Below, piece after piece: positions 60,945 to 64,000 of a stretch of 64,000 nucleotides of DNA. Location of the stretch: positions 1,488,001 to 1,552,000 of the forward strand of contig NZ_CP082275.1 of NCBI RefSeq assembly GCF_023746615.1. Reading direction: 5' to 3'. A model generated the notes under the pieces. The model was not told the origin of the DNA, did no database searches, and saw only the letters and a program-made list of their open reading frames with translations. The position numbers and the translations under genes are program-made. This DNA is from Grimontia kaedaensis. GTDB taxonomy: Bacteria; Pseudomonadota; Gammaproteobacteria; Enterobacterales; Vibrionaceae. Every line of letters begins with the position of its first letter. Position 1 is the first letter of the stretch.

Positions 60945-62183
60945 CTATTTCGCCAGCTTTTCCAGTACCGCTTTTCGCTCTACTTCACGACAAGCCGCCG
61001 CAGTAAATACTACGTCTGTTGAGCTGTTCAGTGCGGTTTCAGCTGAATCCTGAACCACGCCGATAATGAAGCCTACCGCGACAACTTGCATCGCCACATC
61101 ATTAGGAATGCCAAACAGATTACACGCCAGAGGGATCAGCAGCAGAGAACCGCCAGCCACACCAGACGCACCACATGCTGAAACTGCCGCAACGATGCTT
61201 AGCAGAAGTGCAGTTGCCAGATCTACCTGAATGCCCAGAGTGTTAACTGCCGCCAGCGTCAGCACTGTAATGGTAATCGCCGCACCGCCCATGTTGATGG
61301 TCGCACCCAGAGGGATTGAAACGGAGTAAGTGTCTTTATCCAACTTCAAACGGTTACAAAGCTGCATGTTCACAGGGATGTTGGCAGCGGAACTTCGCGT
61401 AAAGAAGGCAGTCATGCCACTTTCACGTAGGCATTGGAGCACCAATGGGTATGGGTTAGAGCGTGTTTTGAAGTAAACAATAATTGGGTTAACGACCAGT
61501 GCGATGATCGCCATGCTTCCAAGTAAAACAGCCAACAGGTGAGCATAGCCCATTAGTGCTTCAAAACCAGTTTCCGCAAAGGTTTTCGCCACCAGACCAA
61601 AGATACCCAGTGGTGCTAGTTTGATGATGTTACGAACGATAAAAGACACGCTCTCTGCAACATCACTGAACACGGTTTTTGTAGTGTCATTCGCGTGATG
61701 AAGGGCAATCCCTAAACCAATTGCCCATGCAAGGATACCGATGAAGTTGCCATTCATCAGGGCATTTATTGGGTTGTCAACAATGCTGAACAGTAGGGTA
61801 GTGATGACCTGAGCAATACCCTCAGGTGGTGCGATTGGAGCGTCAGAGGTTGTTAGCGTCAGTTCTGTTGGGAACAGAAAACTCATGGTTACTGCTGTCA
61901 GTGCAGCTGCGAAGGTACCAACAAGGTAAAGGATAACAATTGGACGAAGGTGTGTATGTTGGCCTTTGCGTTGATTAGCAATGGATGCGGCAACCAGAAT
62001 GAATACCAGAATTGGCGCGACAGCTTTCAATGCATTGACAAAAAGTCCGCCCAGGAATCCAACGGCTTTGGCGCTTTCTGGCGAAAAACTCGCCAACGCG
62101 ACACCCGCAATAATACCTACCAGAATCTGGATAACCAGACTGGCATTGGCAATGCGAGCGAGAGGAGATTGTGTTTGCTTCAT
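60945..62183 (-). CDS. sstT: Serine/threonine:Na+ symporter SstT
   Basis: 412 residues, dicarboxylate/amino acid:cation symporter fold. Marks are FFTRSSAANIPVNM, the SIPLGATINMGGAA hairpin, and ACGASGVAGGSLLLIPL, all typical of SstT. Takes up serine and threonine with sodium. Single-gene unit with its own terminator; about 319 bp upstream are gene-free. Confidence 0.93.
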   Translation of the reverse strand: MKQTQSPLARIANASLVIQILVGIIAGVALASFSPESAKAVGFLGGLFVNALKAVAPILVFILVAASIANQRKGQHTHLRPIVILYLVGTFAAALTAVTMSFLFPTELTLTTSDAPIAPPEGIAQVITTLLFSIVDNPINALMNGNFIGILAWAIGLGIALHHANDTTKTVFSDVAESVSFIVRNIIKLAPLGIFGLVAKTFAETGFEALMGYAHLLAVLLGSMAIIALVVNPIIVYFKTRSNPYPLVLQCLRESGMTAFFTRSSAANIPVNMQLCNRLKLDKDTYSVSIPLGATINMGGAAITITVLTLAAVNTLGIQVDLATALLLSIVAAVSACGASGVAGGSLLLIPLACNLFGIPNDVAMQVVAVGFIIGVVQDSAETALNSSTDVVFTAAACREVERKAVLEKLAK

Positions 62184-62502
62184 TATATTCTCACTTCACT
62201 GTGTAAGGGTCTTGGGGCCCTTTAACCTAGAAAACCTCAAACGTCATCACGCTTGAGGTCAAACTGTTAACACGAGGTTAGCGGTTGGATTAAATCAGGA
62301 GGGCTGCCGCTCTGTAAAGCGGAAAGTGATATAAAATACACAATCTGATCGCACGTGCATGATTTTATAACGATATATGTGTAATGAGTAATGTAATGTG
62401 TTGGATAAAATACTGTTTATTAGTTGTTAATGGGGTCAATAAAAAAGCGCCCTGCAGGGCGCTTTAGATGAATTGTGAATGCGAGAGTCTGAAATAATAA
62501 CT
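62184..62502. other. Gene-free interval between sstT and chrR
   Basis: 319 bp. Holds the sstT promoter side and, at 62440-62465, the chrR terminator. No repeat or reading frame of note otherwise. Confidence 0.4.
62440..62465 (-). terminator. Terminator of the sigma-chrR operon
   Basis: AAAGCGCCC-TGCA-GGGCGCTTT stem followed by T-rich sequence on the minus strand. Confidence 0.8.
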
Positions 62503-63171
62503 TTAATAAATAACTCGACCAACTGTGTTAAGTAGCTGGCTTACCCCTTTAGTAAAGTGGAGGGGCGCATCGGCAACTGTGTAACACAGACAACCATCAT
62601 GTGTTTGTGGCGTATGATGATTCGAGCTATCGAGAACAATGAAATCGCCCGGAACATATTGGTCGTGCTCGTCTTCGAAGTGACCACTCAACAGAAGCGT
62701 TACTTCCATGCCTTTGTGTGTGTGGCTTGGGACACTGCCATTCATGCCAATGTGAAGAAGGCTGGCTCGTGTGTCGCCTTCGTTCAACGGAAGCCTAGCG
62801 CGGCTGATGGATCCAATTGAACTCCATCCCAGATGGTGGTAGCGGCGAAGAGCAGTTGGCAAATTATAACGATCACCAGCTACTTCAATCTCCGAACTGG
62901 GTGATGCAGAGACCTTGGTCAGCGGCGAACTTTCTCCGTTGATAATGGAAGCCATCATGTCGGCAAAAATGTCTTCTTGAGCGCTTTCCTGGTCGATGGC
63001 ATTGTCGTCATTAAATGCAGAATCGGCCGCTTTTGCTTCATAGTGTGCGAGCTTTTCTGCACAGCAAGAGCAAAGCTCGCAGTGAGCTGCTACGGCGATA
63101 GACATTGACGCCGGTAACTCACCCGCCGCGTGTGACTCTAGTAATGCTTCAGACGGATGGTACTTAATCAT
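62503..63171 (-). CDS. chrR: ChrR-family anti-sigma factor
   Basis: 222 residues. N-terminal anti-sigma domain with the zinc His in YHPSEAL and the HCELCSCC cluster (His-x3-Cys-x2-Cys type) and a C-terminal cupin (about 110-220; GSVPSHTHKGMEVTLLLSGHFEDE) with the His/Glu metal set. It holds its sigma factor inactive until singlet oxygen or similar stress; the cupin is needed for release. Overlaps the sigma gene by 8 bp. Confidence 0.9.
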   Translation of the reverse strand: MIKYHPSEALLESHAAGELPASMSIAVAAHCELCSCCAEKLAHYEAKAADSAFNDDNAIDQESAQEDIFADMMASIINGESSPLTKVSASPSSEIEVAGDRYNLPTALRRYHHLGWSSIGSISRARLPLNEGDTRASLLHIGMNGSVPSHTHKGMEVTLLLSGHFEDEHDQYVPGDFIVLDSSNHHTPQTHDGCLCYTVADAPLHFTKGVSQLLNTVGRVIY

Positions 63172-63796
63172 TGTTTACCTCCAAATGACTACGCAGTTTT
63201 TGTAACCCCAATCTTAAACGCGATTTTATGGTGCCTAGGGGCACGTTGAGCTGGTCTGCAAGTTCTTGATGCGTAAGTTGTTTCAAATAAACACCTCTCA
63301 CAACCTGCTGTTGGAGATCAGGAAGCAAATCAATGTAAGAGAGAAGCTGAGTCTGAATCTGCTCTTGCAACGCTTCGTCTTCTTGATCGCCGACTTCTCC
63401 ATCAATTAGCGGCCAAATATCGCCACTCAAACAGTCTTCCCGGTTACTCTTCACTTTTCTGAGCATGTCAAAACTCACGTTGCGCATGATTGTGAAGACC
63501 CAAGTAGAAGCCCCACCTTTGGAACCGTCGTATAAGTGAGCTTTGCGCCAAACCAAAATCATGGTTTCTTGCACTAGCTCCATTGCTTGCCCGTCCGCTC
63601 TGAGGTGGCGGAGGCCGTAAGCTCGGATTTTAGGTGCGAAGTGGCTGAAAAGGCTTGAAAAAGCCTTGTCGTCCCTTTTATTCGCAACGAGTGTAAGTAA
63701 CTCCGCCAAATGTTCGGGAGTAGGTGTAGACATAGATGACCGACTGTTTGATCGTTTCTGGTTGCTTGAATTATATGTGCTTTCGACCAGTTCCAT
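63164..63796 (-). CDS. rpoE: ECF sigma factor of the RpoE-ChrR (ECF11) type
   Basis: 210 residues from the ATG at 63796, with AGGA ten bases upstream; an internal ATG at 63733 has no ribosome site. Region 2 (FSHFAPKIRAYGLRHL, ELVQETMILVWRKAHLYDGSKG, TWVFTIMRNVSFDMLRK) and region 4 (LPDLQQQVVRGVYLKQLTHQELADQL, LGTIKSRLRLGLQKLRS) are complete. Paired with ChrR it belongs to the singlet-oxygen response group first seen in Rhodobacter. It is not the envelope-stress RpoE of E. coli, so the symbol is by group usage. Confidence 0.88.
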   Translation of the reverse strand: MELVESTYNSSNQKRSNSRSSMSTPTPEHLAELLTLVANKRDDKAFSSLFSHFAPKIRAYGLRHLRADGQAMELVQETMILVWRKAHLYDGSKGGASTWVFTIMRNVSFDMLRKVKSNREDCLSGDIWPLIDGEVGDQEDEALQEQIQTQLLSYIDLLPDLQQQVVRGVYLKQLTHQELADQLNVPLGTIKSRLRLGLQKLRSHLEVNND

Positions 63797-63850
63797 GATG
63801 TTTGTGTCCTTTAAATGTCTTATCAGTCGAAACGAATTAAATTCAATTTT

Positions 63851-63856
63851 GGATCA
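63851..63856 (-). promoter_or_regulatory. TGATCC -35-like element upstream of the sigma gene
   Basis: TGATCC on the minus strand, about 55 bp before the sigma gene start, equals the -35 consensus of RpoE-ChrR-type sigma factors and suggests autoregulation. A matching -10 at the expected spacing is not clear. Confidence 0.45.
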
Positions 63857-63864
63857 CTAATACA

Positions 63865-64000
63865 TCAAGTTTTTTCTTCTGTGAGGAGCAATGAAATGAA
63901 TTGTTTTGCTTCTTGTAGGTCCTGCTGTGCCAAAAACCATTGGCGTTGGTTATTTGCGAGCGGAAGAATTTCCAACCAGCGTTGACAAACCCACAACATA
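63865..64000 (-). CDS. C-terminal fragment, possible Lon substrate-binding-domain protein
   Basis: The last 44 codons of a minus-strand gene are visible, ending TGA at 63865-63867. The segment CQRWLEILPLANNQRQWF recalls the C-terminal end of small Lon N-terminal-domain proteins (RWLExLPL, then a helix). The rest lies beyond the right edge. It is upstream of, and in the same direction as, the sigma-chrR pair. Family name is tentative. Confidence 0.45.
   Translation of the reverse strand, partial: MLWVCQRWLEILPLANNQRQWFLAQQDLQEAKQFISLLLTEEKT

Overview
The window looks like a Vibrionaceae chromosome: a DUF2860 outer-membrane protein, an UPF0397-type ECF S component, VCR-like attC sites, an Mlc repressor, SstT, and an ECF sigma/ChrR pair. 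The genus is not resolved. Bases 1 to about 27,500 are accessory DNA. From about 27,600 to the end the content is mostly conserved chromosomal genes.

Accessory part. Bases 1-5127 are the 3' portion of a very large phage/plasmid 'polyvalent' protein (PLxRFG type, two zincin-like motifs), open at the left edge. Next, on the minus strand, are five small exported proteins in tandem (5158-7013), one broken by an in-frame stop. They lie downstream of a toxin operon (7118-14428) made of a TPS-domain exoprotein, a separate DUF637 exoprotein with a C-terminal PD-(D/E)XK-like nuclease domain, and an Imm49-like immunity protein, all coupled by overlaps. No TpsB transporter is visible. A 52-bp direct repeat at 15712 and 27474 brackets about 11.8 kb. 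This segment holds a phage Q-like zinc-finger protein, a stretch resembling a chromosomal-integron cassette array (VCR-like attC sites, orphan genes mostly on the minus strand), an IS110/IS1111-group element inserted at an attC junction, a DUF2185 immunity-like gene, an Hha/YmoA-like gene, a short pilin-like remnant and a two-gene operon of unknown function.

Conserved part. Gene order is: an EIIC-EAL fusion; DUF2860; a LysR/MFS divergent pair (ynfL/ynfM-like); a GGDEF enzyme; metR/metE divergent; a CHASE protein with a degenerate GGDEF domain; an HslJ-like lipoprotein; a MITE-like repeat; pstSCAB; a degenerate-GGDEF/EAL protein; moeA-moeB divergent from folE; aspC; asnS; queD and queE; mlc; an ECF transporter (S, fused A-A', T); sstT; an ECF sigma factor with a ChrR anti-sigma; and a partial gene at the right edge.

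Functional themes. There is contact- or secretion-type antagonism with immunity on the left, and cassette-borne small genes (two with nuclease-like motifs) in the middle. The right half has four c-di-GMP proteins within 21 kb, the GTP-to-queuosine steps FolE/QueD/QueE, high-affinity phosphate uptake, molybdopterin insertion and a predicted singlet-oxygen response. I saw no rRNA, tRNA or CRISPR array.
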